Positions 8,296-16,904 of a stretch of DNA of 64,000 nucleotides are shown piece by piece. Position numbers and translations under genes: made by a program. The stretch spans positions 248,001 to 312,000 of the forward strand of contig NZ_CP027773.1 in NCBI RefSeq assembly GCF_003019815.1, written 5' to 3'. Within the stretch, counting starts at the first letter, position 1; each line of letters starts with the position of its first letter. The notes below the pieces were generated by a model, which did not search any database, had not been told where the DNA came from, and saw only the letters and a program-made list of their open reading frames with translations. Source of the DNA: Variovorax sp. PMC12 (GTDB lineage: Bacteria; Pseudomonadota; Gammaproteobacteria; Burkholderiales; Burkholderiaceae_C).

Positions 8296-8573
8296 GCACC
8301 ATTGACACCGTCACCCCTGAATTCATTGACAGCCTCAAGGCCATGGTGCTCGAAGCCGTCGAGAAGACGGCGCCCCCGGGCGGCCTCGGCGACGACGAGC
8401 CGCTGTTCGGCCCCGAGGCGCGGCTCGACCTCGACTCGCTCGATGCGCTGCAGGTGTCGATGGCGATCCAGCAGCGCTTCGGCGTGCGCATGCCCGACAG
8501 CAAGGAGACGCGCCGGGCGCTCACGTCCATCGCGCATCTGGCGCAGCATCTCGCGCAAGCGGGCAAGGCATGA
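8292..8573 (+). CDS. acyl carrier protein (phosphopantetheine-binding)
   Basis: Small carrier protein of 93 residues that would hold acyl intermediates on a 4'-phosphopantetheine arm. The attachment site is the Ser of LDLDSLDALQ (about residue 50), and the surrounding helix II pattern is typical of ACPs. It is not housekeeping AcpP: the sequence differs and fab genes are absent. It overlaps both neighbours by 4 bp, linking it to the exporter permease and to the ketosynthase that follows. The BtrH-like acyltransferase and the two condensing enzymes of the operon are its likely partners. Confidence 0.9.
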   Translation: MSTIDTVTPEFIDSLKAMVLEAVEKTAPPGGLGDDEPLFGPEARLDLDSLDALQVSMAIQQRFGVRMPDSKETRRALTSIAHLAQHLAQAGKA

Positions 8574-9640
8574 GCCAGGTCTTCCTGGCCGGCGTCGGGC
8601 TGGCCTGCGCGCTGGGGGAAGACATGCCGCGCGCACTGGCTTCCTTGCGGCGCGGCGGTGTGCCGCCGCTGCCCGTGGCCATTGCCGATGACCTGCGCTG
8701 GCCCGTGCATGCGCTGCCGCCATCGGAGGGCGACTGGACCGAGCGCCTGCGCCGCATCGTGCGCAACGTGGCCGCGAAGACCGGCGACTGGGGTGAGCGC
8801 ACCGCGCCGCTGTTCGTGGCCTCGTCGTCGCTCGACATCGGGTTCATGGAACACATGGAGCCGTCCCGGCGGCTCGGCGGCGATCTGCAGGACTTCGCCG
8901 ACATCGTGGCCGATGCGCTGGACTGGCAAGGACCGGTGTTCACCGTGTCGACCGCCTGCACATCGTCGCTGAACGCGCTGCTGACGGCCTGCGACATGAT
9001 CCGCGCCGGCGAGGCGCAAGAGGCGCTGGTGATCGGTGCCGAACTGGACAACCGCTTCACCGTCGCCGGCTTCGGCGCGATGCAACTGCTGGCGCCCGAT
9101 CGCGCAAGGCCCTTCGGCGCCGGACGCAAGGGGCTGGTGCTCGGCGAGGCGGTGGCTGCGCTGCGGCTGCAGTCGCGCGCCGCGCGCTGGCAGTTCATGG
9201 GCGGCGCCAACGTGGTCGACGGGCGCAACCCCTCTGGCACCGAAGCCAGCGCGGTGCTTGCGATGTGCCAAGGGGCGCTGGCGCAGAGCGGCCTGCGGCC
9301 GGCCGACATCGACCTCGTCAAGGTGCAGGCCGCCGGCAGCCCGGTCAACGACGCGATCGAGGTGGAAGCGCTCAGGCAGGTGTTCGATCCGCTGCCGCCG
9401 CTGGTGTCGCTCAAGTCGGTGATCGGCCACACGCTGGGCGCCGCGGGAGCGGCCGAACTGGCGCTGCTGGTGGGCTGCATCGAAGGCGGTGCGTGGCCGG
9501 TGGTGGACTATCCGCTCGACGAGACGCTCGGCATCTCGCTGTGCAGGCAGGCGCCGCGGAGGCTGCGCCACATGCTGCTCAATCTGGTGGGCTTCGGCGG
9601 CGGGCATGCCTCGCTGGTGCTGAAGGACTGCTCGGCATGA
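8570..9640 (+). CDS. beta-ketoacyl synthase (KAS I/II fold) with His-to-Gln active site
   Basis: 356-residue thiolase-fold protein of the KAS I/II type, shorter than FabF (about 410). The nucleophile Cys130 is kept in VSTACTSSLNAL and the second active-site His287 in SVIGHTLGAAGAAE. The usual first His motif (HGTGTPLND) reads QAAGSPVND, with Gln253 in place of His. A protein with Cys-Gln-His should still take an acyl chain but may be poor at malonyl decarboxylation, so it could be a priming, acyl-transfer or chain-length partner rather than a normal elongating enzyme. It starts inside the ACP stop codon and ends overlapping the next start. Confidence 0.85.
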   Translation: MSQVFLAGVGLACALGEDMPRALASLRRGGVPPLPVAIADDLRWPVHALPPSEGDWTERLRRIVRNVAAKTGDWGERTAPLFVASSSLDIGFMEHMEPSRRLGGDLQDFADIVADALDWQGPVFTVSTACTSSLNALLTACDMIRAGEAQEALVIGAELDNRFTVAGFGAMQLLAPDRARPFGAGRKGLVLGEAVAALRLQSRAARWQFMGGANVVDGRNPSGTEASAVLAMCQGALAQSGLRPADIDLVKVQAAGSPVNDAIEVEALRQVFDPLPPLVSLKSVIGHTLGAAGAAELALLVGCIEGGAWPVVDYPLDETLGISLCRQAPRRLRHMLLNLVGFGGGHASLVLKDCSA

Positions 9641-10125
9641 CGGCTTGGCGCACCGCTGCGCACTTCCTCGCGCATCCGCCGCCGCAGGAGTGGCGCGACG
9701 ACCTGGCGCGGCGCATCGGCCGTCGTCCGCGCCGCGTCGGCTTGTGGACGGAGCTTGCGATGTACGGCGCGCGCTGCTGCCTGGACGCGGCCGGCGAGAC
9801 CGCGCTGCCTGCCGATGCCCGCCTGCGCGTGGCCAGCCTGCGCGGCGCACGGGAGGCCACGCAGGCGGGCCTTTCGCAGCTAGACACGGGCATGCCGATG
9901 CCTTTCACCTTCATGCAGAGCCAGCCCGCGCTGATGCTGGCCGAGGTGGGGCGGTGCCTGGAATGGCAAGGCGATGCGAGCTTCATGCTGTGCCGCGATC
10001 CGCAGCGCCTGCTGGCGTTGTCGAAGCTGGGCGCGTCAAGCGGCGGCCTGCTGTTGGGCACCGTCGAAGAAGCGCACGGGGGCGAGTCGCCGCGTACCGA
10101 ATGGTGGCGGCTGATGCCGGCCTGA
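9637..10125 (+). CDS. hypothetical protein, last gene of the ACP-dependent operon
   Basis: Unrecognised 162-residue protein. It has no signal peptide or clear membrane helix. Visible blocks are RIGRRPRRVGLWTELAMYGA near residues 29-48, a possible small-domain core FTFMQSQPALMLAEVGRCLEW around 90-110 and LLALSKLGASSGGLLLGTVEEA. Its ATG overlaps the ketosynthase stop (ATGA), so it belongs to the operon. In KAS-rich clusters a small gene after an incomplete ketosynthase can encode a partner subunit or dehydratase-like protein, but nothing in this sequence proves that. Confidence 0.75.
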   Translation: MTAWRTAAHFLAHPPPQEWRDDLARRIGRRPRRVGLWTELAMYGARCCLDAAGETALPADARLRVASLRGAREATQAGLSQLDTGMPMPFTFMQSQPALMLAEVGRCLEWQGDASFMLCRDPQRLLALSKLGASSGGLLLGTVEEAHGGESPRTEWWRLMPA

Positions 10126-10134
10126 GGCCGCGGG

Positions 10135-10755
10135 TCAGCCCGAGATCGAGCGCTGCAGGTTGATGCGTGCCTGCGCCTCGAGCTGCGCATGCATGCGCGG
10201 CGTGGCGTAGATGGCCTTGCGATCGAGAAAGCGCTGCAGGATGGCGCGCCGGCGCGGCAGGCGCACTTCCTCTGGCACGAAGCCGTATTCGGCGTGCACC
10301 TGGCGCTCGTATTCGTCGAAGCGCTCGCGCCCGGCACCCAGGATCGACAGGTCGATGTCGATCAGCAGTTCGGCGTCGCGGCCTTCGGGCACCGCATCGT
10401 GGCGTGTGGCCATGACGAGCGCGTGCACGCGTTCGGCCGCTTCCGCGTCGACGCCAGCAGCCAGCAAGGCCTGCCGCGCCCAGTCGGCGCTGCGTGCTTC
10501 GTTGTCGTGTGCATGCACGTCGTAGATCGCGTCGTGGAACCACAGCGCAAGCGCGACTTCCGCGGGGTGTTCCGCCAGCGCCTGTTCGCGCTCGAACCAC
10601 GCGAGGCATTCGCCCAGGTGCTGCATCGTGTGGTAGTGGCGCTGGGGTTCGGCGTAGCGCCGCTGCAGCTCGGCGCACAGCGCCTCGTCGGGCGCCGTCA
10701 CGCCCAGCGCATGCCAGGCCGCGTTCCAGTTCGCTCGCAGTGCCTCGGGCGACAT
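10135..10755 (-). CDS. HD-superfamily predicted metal-dependent phosphohydrolase (COG4339 type)
   Basis: 206-residue protein with HD-domain residues in the family spacing: YHTMQHLGECLAWFE near residues 40-55, LWFHDAIYDVHAHDNEARSA near 70-90 and LVMATRHDA near 115. Relatives are often mis-named after an NMDA receptor subunit; the substrate is unknown. It is convergent with the ACP-dependent operon (9 bp between stops) and sits directly downstream of the lytic transglycosylase gene in the same direction (5 bp gap). I chose the ATG at 10755; nothing unusual is seen. Confidence 0.82.
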   Translation of the reverse strand: MSPEALRANWNAAWHALGVTAPDEALCAELQRRYAEPQRHYHTMQHLGECLAWFEREQALAEHPAEVALALWFHDAIYDVHAHDNEARSADWARQALLAAGVDAEAAERVHALVMATRHDAVPEGRDAELLIDIDLSILGAGRERFDEYERQVHAEYGFVPEEVRLPRRRAILQRFLDRKAIYATPRMHAQLEAQARINLQRSISG

Positions 10756-10760
10756 GGTGC

Positions 10761-11864
10761 CTATTGCTCCATCGCGGCCTTGACCTCTTGCCCGAGGTCG
10801 AGCACGGACATGGCGTAGTAGCTGCTCCAGTTGTAGCGCGTGATCACATAGAAGTTGCGCGTTCCGGCCACGTAGGTGGGCGGCGCGTCGGCGCCGTTCT
10901 GCAGCTCGACCAGCGCGAGCAGGCCCTTGTGGCGGATGCCGTCGCCCTCGGGCACCGCGCCCGCGGCCACGAAGCTGTCGGCGCTGAATGTCGGCAGGAT
11001 GTCGGGCGCCAGCAGCAGCGCCTTCTGCAGCCGCGCTTCCTCGAAGTGCACCGGAAAGATGGCGGGCATGCCCGGCTGCCAGCCGAAGGCCTTGAAGTAG
11101 CTGGCCACGGAGCCGATCACGTCGGCCGGGTTGTTGACGAGGTCGATGCGGCCGTCGCCGTCGAAATCGACCGCGTACTTGGCGATGCTGCTGGGCATGA
11201 ACTGCGGCATGCCCATGGCGCCGGCGTAGCTGCCCAGCGGGGTGAGCGGGTCGTCGGCGGTGCGGCTCTCGGTGCTCAGGAAGCTCTCGAGCTCGCCGCG
11301 GAAGAAGGCCTCGCGCTCGGCCGCTCGCGGGTGTCCCTGGGGAAAATCGAAGGACAGCGTGGCCAGCGCGTCGATCACGCGGAAGCTGCCCATGTTGCGC
11401 CCGTAGATGGTTTCCACGCCGATGATGCCGACGATGATTTCCGGCGGCACGCCGTACACCTGCTGGGCGCGCGCCAGCGTGTCGGCATTGGCGCGCCAGA
11501 AGCGCACGCCGGCCGCGATGCGCACCGGGTCGATGAAGCGGCTGCGATAGGTCTGCCAGTTCTTCACGGTGCCCACCGGGCCCGGCAGCATGAGCCGCGG
11601 CACGTTGGGCAGGAAGCGCGCGCTGCCGATGGTGGCGCGAACCCATTCGCGGTCCAGGCCCCGGCGGGCCGCCACTTCGTCGGCGAACTGCATGGCGTCG
11701 TCGCGCGTGGCGTAGGGCGTGCTGCCGCGCACCGGATTGACCGCGGCGGCGGCACGGCCGCTGGAGGACTTCTGTGCTGCAGCCCCCGTGGACCATGCGC
11801 AGCAGGCGGCGAGAAGAGCGGCTGCCGCGGCGGCGCGGGACGGCTTGGGGAGAAAGAATCGCAT
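10761..11864 (-). CDS. mltB: lytic murein transglycosylase B
   Basis: Periplasmic enzyme that cleaves peptidoglycan glycan strands to 1,6-anhydro products. The 367-residue protein has a signal peptide (AAAAAALLAACCAWSTGAAAQ; whether a Cys in it is lipidated is unclear). The catalytic Glu lies in IIGVETIYGRNMG (about residue 138), followed by MGMPQFMPSS and the EF-hand-like DFDGDGRIDL typical of MltB/SLT_2 proteins. An in-frame open stretch continues upstream to 13826 but overlaps the transglutaminase gene on another frame and is not coding; the ATG at 11864 fits the signal peptide. Confidence 0.9.
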   Translation of the reverse strand: MRFFLPKPSRAAAAAALLAACCAWSTGAAAQKSSSGRAAAAVNPVRGSTPYATRDDAMQFADEVAARRGLDREWVRATIGSARFLPNVPRLMLPGPVGTVKNWQTYRSRFIDPVRIAAGVRFWRANADTLARAQQVYGVPPEIIVGIIGVETIYGRNMGSFRVIDALATLSFDFPQGHPRAAEREAFFRGELESFLSTESRTADDPLTPLGSYAGAMGMPQFMPSSIAKYAVDFDGDGRIDLVNNPADVIGSVASYFKAFGWQPGMPAIFPVHFEEARLQKALLLAPDILPTFSADSFVAAGAVPEGDGIRHKGLLALVELQNGADAPPTYVAGTRNFYVITRYNWSSYYAMSVLDLGQEVKAAMEQ

Positions 11865-11917
11865 GGGTCGATTGTGCCGCCCGCCCGCACGGACCCCTTT
11901 CGGGGACACATGTGGTT

Positions 11918-13939
11918 TCAGCCGCGCGGGTTCGCGGCGGGCCAGGCGAGGCGTCGGAATTCGGCGCGCAGGGAGGAAAGGGAATCCGGCGTGGCCGGTG
12001 CGTAGCGTTGTGCCTCCAGCTTCAGCAGCCAGTCGCGCACCGCCTGCGCAGACGGGCCGAAGCGCGCGTCGGCGGCCTGGGCCATCTGGCGCGGCGGCGC
12101 GGTGTCGGGCAGCTGCAGGCCGGCCCTGGCGAGCCGCGCGCGGGCCTGGCCCAGCAGGCGCAGCCACGGGTCGTGGCGGCTGCGCTCCCACAGCGTCCAG
12201 GCGGCGCCGGCAAGGCTCGCGCCCACCAGCAGATAGAGCAGCACATAGGCCAGGTCTTCCAGGCTCGGCGCCTCGAAGCCGATGTTCTTCAGCAGGTTCA
12301 GCTGGCGGCTCTGCGTGTAGTTGAGCACCCACTGGTTCCAGCCGTTGTTCACCGCCTCCCAGGCGGCGCGGATGTTCTGCGCGAGCGTGGGGCTCATCGC
12401 GCCGATGGCGCCCGCGAACAGCCCCGGCTGCGGCACCAGCCGCTGGAACTGGCCGATGCGGCCCGGCGCGACGGAACCCGTGGGATCGACGCGCACCCAG
12501 CCCGTGCCTTCCTGCCAGACCTCGGCCCAGGCATGCGCGTCGCTCTGGCGAATGATCCAGTAGTTGTCGACCGTGTTGAGGTCGCCGCCCTGGTAGCCGG
12601 TGACGATGCGCGACGGCACGCCCAGGTTGCGCATCAGCACCACGAAGGCCGAGGCGATGTGTTCGCAGAAGCCTTCCTTGCGGTCGAACCAGAACTCGTC
12701 GGCGGTGTTGTCGCCGTACACGCCTGGCTCCAGCGTGTAGCTGTAGCCGCCGGTGCGCAGCCGTGCGAGCGCGGCCTGCACGAAGGCCGGCGTATCGGCA
12801 CCGGCCAGCGCGGGGTCGGCACGCATCTCGGCGGCCAGTGCTGCGGTGCGCGGATTGGTGCCGGGCGGCAGCGCCAGGTAGGCCTGCAGCTGGCCGCCGG
12901 CGCGCTTGAGCGGGCCGCTGTGGAACTGCGTGTAGCTCTCGGCGCGGTAGCGCACCAGGTCGTTGAGCGGGCGGTTCGCCAGCCATTGCAGGTCGGGCGT
13001 GCCCGTCACCTCGAAGCCCGGAGCCTCGGGCGCGCGCGGCGCGGCATCGAGCGTCAGCAGCAGCGGGCGGTTGCTGGGCTCGAGCGTGACCTCGTAGCGC
13101 ACCGGCTCGCCGCTCACGCGCAGGTTCGGCGTCCACTGGGTGCCGCGCGCCCATGACGGCAGCGCGGTCCATTCGCGGCCGTCGAACTGCGCGAGCACCG
13201 GGCCGCGGAAGTAGAGCTGGCTTTGCGGCGGCACCTTGCCGGTCTCGAAGCGCACCCGCGCGGCGATGCTGTCGTCCAGCGCCAGTTCGGCGATGGTGCC
13301 GACACGCATGACGTTCGACAGGCCGCTGCGTCCCACCATGGCGTCGCTGGGTGTGCCCCACAGCGGCGCGAAGCGCGGGAACAGCAGGAACAGCGCTAGC
13401 ATGATCGGCGCGCCGGCCAGCGCCATCCAGCCGGCGGTGCGCGCGGCCTGCCACAGCGGCGGCCGGCCTACCGGCATGTGCGCGTTGACCAGCGCGGTGA
13501 GCAGGCCCAGCAGCGCTAGCAGCATGGTGAACGCGGTCAGCAGCGACTGCGAATAGAAGAAGTTCGTGAGCATCGCGAAGAAGCCCAGGAAGAAGATGAC
13601 GAAGGCGTCGCGCCGGGCGCGCAGCTCCAGCGTCTTCAGCGCCAGCAGGATGACGATGAGCGTGACGCCCGCGTCGCGGCCCAGCAGCGTGCGGTGCGTG
13701 GCGAAGGTGGCGGCCAGCGTGAGCGCCAGCAGCGCGGCGCGCCACCATCTGCCTGGCAGCGGGCGTGCCTGCACCGCGAGCATCCCGCGCCACAGCAGCA
13801 CCATGGCCGTGATGGCGGTGCACCACCAGGGAATGTTCTCGACCTGCGGCAGCACGATCAGCGCGATCACCGCGAGCAGGAACAGCGTGTCCCGGGCATC
13901 CCGGGGCAGGGTGGCCAGCCGCGTCATGAGCTTGTTCAT
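11918..13939 (-). CDS. TgpA-like membrane transglutaminase (DUF3488/transglutaminase core)
   Basis: 673-residue inner-membrane protein. About six hydrophobic helices fill residues 15-185 (DUF3488), followed by a periplasmic transglutaminase-like domain with the Cys-His-Asp triad: GFCEH (Cys near 425), SDAHAWAEVW (His near 468) and VRVDPTG (Asp near 483). One more membrane helix near 560-580 precedes a short cytoplasmic tail. The Pseudomonas relative TgpA is essential and thought to act in the envelope. It is the last gene of a MoxR-DUF58-transglutaminase row, a conserved trio with suspected chaperone/assembly roles. Confidence 0.88.
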   Translation of the reverse strand: MNKLMTRLATLPRDARDTLFLLAVIALIVLPQVENIPWWCTAITAMVLLWRGMLAVQARPLPGRWWRAALLALTLAATFATHRTLLGRDAGVTLIVILLALKTLELRARRDAFVIFFLGFFAMLTNFFYSQSLLTAFTMLLALLGLLTALVNAHMPVGRPPLWQAARTAGWMALAGAPIMLALFLLFPRFAPLWGTPSDAMVGRSGLSNVMRVGTIAELALDDSIAARVRFETGKVPPQSQLYFRGPVLAQFDGREWTALPSWARGTQWTPNLRVSGEPVRYEVTLEPSNRPLLLTLDAAPRAPEAPGFEVTGTPDLQWLANRPLNDLVRYRAESYTQFHSGPLKRAGGQLQAYLALPPGTNPRTAALAAEMRADPALAGADTPAFVQAALARLRTGGYSYTLEPGVYGDNTADEFWFDRKEGFCEHIASAFVVLMRNLGVPSRIVTGYQGGDLNTVDNYWIIRQSDAHAWAEVWQEGTGWVRVDPTGSVAPGRIGQFQRLVPQPGLFAGAIGAMSPTLAQNIRAAWEAVNNGWNQWVLNYTQSRQLNLLKNIGFEAPSLEDLAYVLLYLLVGASLAGAAWTLWERSRHDPWLRLLGQARARLARAGLQLPDTAPPRQMAQAADARFGPSAQAVRDWLLKLEAQRYAPATPDSLSSLRAEFRRLAWPAANPRG

Positions 13940-13955
13940 GGTCGTGGTCCCTCGT

Positions 13956-14921
13956 TCAGCAAAGGGCCAGGGCTTCGAGGCATGCGCGCCGGTGCGCCTC
14001 GCCCTGAGAGGGTTTCACCACCCGGCCCGCCACGCGCATGCCGTAGTCCACGCCCAGCCGGTCGGCCATCAGCACCCAGGCGCACAGGCGCGAGATGCGG
14101 GCTTCGGTGTCGGGGAGGCCGGCGGAATGGGCGTCGAGCCAGAGTTCCTCGCGTTGCGTCTGCTGGGTGTCGCGGCTCACCAGGTCTTCGGAGCCGGCCG
14201 CCTGGGCGCGCGCGGCCTTCTTCCAGACCACGAGCTTCAGCGGGTCGCCGCGCCGGTAGGCGCGCACGCCGTCGTATTCGCCGGAGCCGGCGGCGCGCAA
14301 TGCGGCCGATGCGGCGGCCGGGCCGGACAGCGGCTCGCCCGGCGGCAGCGGCGGCGGATGGGCTTCGGGCGTGGGGTAGACCAGCATCCGCGCCGCCGGC
14401 CGCCACACCGTCCACACGCGGAAGGTGCCGAGCGGAAAGCGCGTCTCGGCGGTGAGCGGCGGCACCGGGTGCAGGCCGCGCCGCTCGGGCTGGAACGCGA
14501 TCTCGACGGTGGCGGTGCCTTCGGCCGGCACGTCGGTCCAGGCCCACTGGCCGCTGCCGCGCACCGCCATGCCGATGCCGTAGCGAACGCTGCGCCGCGT
14601 GTTGTGCAGCACCACCTTGAAGACGGCCGCCGCGCCCGCGTAGTGCGCATCGGGCGCCACCATGTGCATCGACAGCCCGCGCAGCGTGCCGTGGCACACG
14701 TGCATGCCCACCGCCACGCTGCCGGCCAGCAGGAAGGTCAGCAGGTAGCCCAGGTTGAGCTGGTAGTTGATCGACGCGACCAGCAGCACCAGCAGCGTGG
14801 CGGCCAGCGTCCAGCCTGCCCGCGTGGGCACGATGTAGACGTTGCGCTGGGTCAGCTCCAGCGTGTCCGACGGCGGCCGGCGCGACAGGAACCAGCCGTC
14901 GATGCGCGAGCGCAGGCTCAC
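13956..14921 (-). CDS. DUF58 domain protein
   Basis: 321-residue protein with two close membrane helices at about residues 33-75 (GWTLAATLLVLLVASINYQL, LTFLLAGSVAVGMHV) and the DUF58 core later: GEYDGVRAYRRGDPLKLVVWKKAAR (about 212-236) is the diagnostic motif. Such proteins are von Willebrand A-like partners of MoxR ATPases. Its start overlaps the MoxR stop by 4 bp and the transglutaminase gene follows after 16 bp, so the three form one operon. No molecular activity can be read directly. Confidence 0.86.
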   Translation of the reverse strand: MSLRSRIDGWFLSRRPPSDTLELTQRNVYIVPTRAGWTLAATLLVLLVASINYQLNLGYLLTFLLAGSVAVGMHVCHGTLRGLSMHMVAPDAHYAGAAAVFKVVLHNTRRSVRYGIGMAVRGSGQWAWTDVPAEGTATVEIAFQPERRGLHPVPPLTAETRFPLGTFRVWTVWRPAARMLVYPTPEAHPPPLPPGEPLSGPAAASAALRAAGSGEYDGVRAYRRGDPLKLVVWKKAARAQAAGSEDLVSRDTQQTQREELWLDAHSAGLPDTEARISRLCAWVLMADRLGVDYGMRVAGRVVKPSQGEAHRRACLEALALC

Positions 14922-15850
14922 GGCAAGGGCACGGCGGCGATCATGGCGCGCACCTGCTCGACGGCGCCCCGGCCCGCGTCGCCCACCGGCGTGAGGCGGT
15001 GCGCGATGGTCTGCGGCAGCACGGCCTGCACGTCGTCCGGCGCGACGTAGTTGCGGTTGGCCAGCAGCGCCTGCGCCTTGGCCGCGCGCAGCACGGCGAT
15101 GCCGGCGCGCGGCGACAGGCCCTGCAGGAACCAGCGGCCCGAGCGGGTGGCGGCGATCAGGTCCTGCACGTAGTTCAGCAGCGGGTCGGCCGCATGCACC
15201 TGCTGCACGCGCTGCTGGATCGCGGTCAGCTCGCCGGCGGTCAGCAGGGCGGGCAGGCTGGCCAGCATCTCGCGGCGGTCGGTGCCCGCGAGCAGCTGGC
15301 GTTCGGCCGCGCGGTCGGGGTAGCCGAGCGAGATGCGCATCAGGAAGCGGTCGAGCTGCGACTCGGGCAGCGCAAAGGTGCCGAGCTGGTCCTGCGGGTT
15401 CTGCGTGGCGATCACGAAGAAGGGCGTGGGCAGCGGGCGGGTCTCGCCCTCGACCGTGACCTGCTTTTCTTCCATCGCCTCGAGCAGCGCGCTCTGCGTC
15501 TTGGGGCTGGCGCGGTTGATTTCGTCGGCCAGCAGCACCTGCGCGAAGATCGGCCCGGGGTGGAACACGAAAGCCTGCTGCCCCCGGTCGTAGATGGCCA
15601 CGCCCGACAGGTCGCCCGGCATCAGGTCGGCGGTGAACTGCACCCGCGAGAACTGCAGGCCGAATGTGTGCGACAGCGCATGGGCGAGGGTGGTCTTGCC
15701 GACCCCCGGCACGTCTTCGATCAGCAGGTGGCCGCCCGCCAGCAGGCAGGCCACGCAGTCGCGCACCTGGGCCTCTTTGCCCACGATCACCGTGTTAAGC
15801 TGACTTAACAAAGTGGCTAGCTTTGCAGCAACGTCCATATTTGTATCCAT
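14918..15850 (-). CDS. MoxR-family AAA+ ATPase
   Basis: AAA+ ATPase of the MoxR family, about 310 residues, presumed to remodel or activate a partner, here probably the DUF58 and transglutaminase proteins encoded next. Walker A is DVPGVGKTTLAHAL (about residues 45-58), Walker B with its continuation is VLLADEINRASPKTQSALLEAMEE and sensor 1 is FFVIATQNPQDQ. The start is uncertain: ATG at 15850 (chosen) or at 15838; neither has a strong ribosome binding site. A longer frame to 15919 overlaps the divergent HDAC-family gene and is unlikely. Confidence 0.9.
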   Translation of the reverse strand: MDTNMDVAAKLATLLSQLNTVIVGKEAQVRDCVACLLAGGHLLIEDVPGVGKTTLAHALSHTFGLQFSRVQFTADLMPGDLSGVAIYDRGQQAFVFHPGPIFAQVLLADEINRASPKTQSALLEAMEEKQVTVEGETRPLPTPFFVIATQNPQDQLGTFALPESQLDRFLMRISLGYPDRAAERQLLAGTDRREMLASLPALLTAGELTAIQQRVQQVHAADPLLNYVQDLIAATRSGRWFLQGLSPRAGIAVLRAAKAQALLANRNYVAPDDVQAVLPQTIAHRLTPVGDAGRGAVEQVRAMIAAVPLP

Positions 15851-15911
15851 ATGCAAACGATACCGTAAGACCATGCGGCCCCATGCCGCGTGAGGTCTAC
15901 ACGCGAGAGAC

Positions 15912-16865
15912 ATGGGCAAGACAGGCTACTTCACACATCGCGACTTCTGGAAGCACGACATGGGCGGCGGCCATCCCGAATGCCCGGGCCGCCTGGATGC
16001 CATCGAAGACCGCCTGCTGCTGACCGGCGTGGGCGACGCGCTCGAGCACCGCGACGTGCCGCTGGCCACGCTGCAGCAGCTCACGCGGGCGCACAGCGCC
16101 GCGCACGTCGAGCACCTCGAGGAACTGCACCAGCGCCTGGTGGCCGACGAGCCCGCCGGCGGCCCCGACCATGCGCAGGTCGACCCCGACACCGTGCTCA
16201 CCCGCTTCACCCTGCTGGCCGCGCGCCGTGCCGCCGGGGCCGCCATTGCCGCCACCGACGCGGTGGTGGCAGGCGAGCTGGAAAACGCCTTCTGCTCGGT
16301 GCGCCCGCCCGGCCACCATGCCTGCCGGGACCAGGCGATGGGTTTCTGCTTCTTCAACAACATCGCCATTGCCGCGCGGCACGCCATCGAGGTGCACGGC
16401 ATCGAGCGCGTGGCCATCGTCGATTTCGACGTGCACCACGGCAACGGCACCGAGAACATCCTCTCGAACGATCCGCGCGTGCTGATGGTCGGCTTCTTCC
16501 AGCATCCGTTCTATCCGTACAGCGGCACCGACCATCCGGCGCCGAACATGTTGAACATGCCGATCCCGGCCTACACCAAGGGCATGGACGTGCGCGAGAT
16601 GATCGAGGCCGTGTGGATGCCGCGGCTGGAGGAATTCAAGCCGCAGATGATCTTCATCAGCGCGGGCTTCGACGCCCATCGCGAAGACGACCTGGGCCAG
16701 CTCGGGCTCAACGAGAACGACTTCGCCTGGATCACCGGGCGCGTGCACGACGTGGCCAGGCGCCATGCCGGGGGCCGCATCGTCTCGATGCTCGAAGGCG
16801 GCTACAACCTCGACGCCCTGGCGCGCAGCGTGGAAGCCCACATCCGCGTGCTGGCCGACCTGTAG
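15912..16865 (+). CDS. histone deacetylase-family amidohydrolase
   Basis: Zn-dependent deacetylase fold, 317 residues, of the class II-like bacterial HDAC/AcuC group. Family motifs are complete: DMGGGHPECPGRLDAIEDRL at the N-terminus, RPPGHHA (about residue 136), zinc ligands in DFDVHHGNGTENI (about 175-187) and ISAGFDAHREDDLG (Asp near 255), and the active-site Tyr in EGGYNLD. Substrates could be acetylated amines or proteins. It is divergent from moxR and followed 39 bp later by an MscS gene. It is the first of three HDAC-family genes within 9.2 kb, and it is not closely similar to the other two. Confidence 0.9.
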   Translation: MGKTGYFTHRDFWKHDMGGGHPECPGRLDAIEDRLLLTGVGDALEHRDVPLATLQQLTRAHSAAHVEHLEELHQRLVADEPAGGPDHAQVDPDTVLTRFTLLAARRAAGAAIAATDAVVAGELENAFCSVRPPGHHACRDQAMGFCFFNNIAIAARHAIEVHGIERVAIVDFDVHHGNGTENILSNDPRVLMVGFFQHPFYPYSGTDHPAPNMLNMPIPAYTKGMDVREMIEAVWMPRLEEFKPQMIFISAGFDAHREDDLGQLGLNENDFAWITGRVHDVARRHAGGRIVSMLEGGYNLDALARSVEAHIRVLADL

Positions 16866-16904
16866 TGCAGGCGGCGTCAGCGGCGCCCATGTTTTTTTGA
16901 ACCG

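Noticed and set aside
10761..13826. 1021-codon minus-strand frame containing mltB
   Set aside because: Only 10761-11864 is coding; the upstream part overlaps the transglutaminase gene in another frame and has low-complexity composition.
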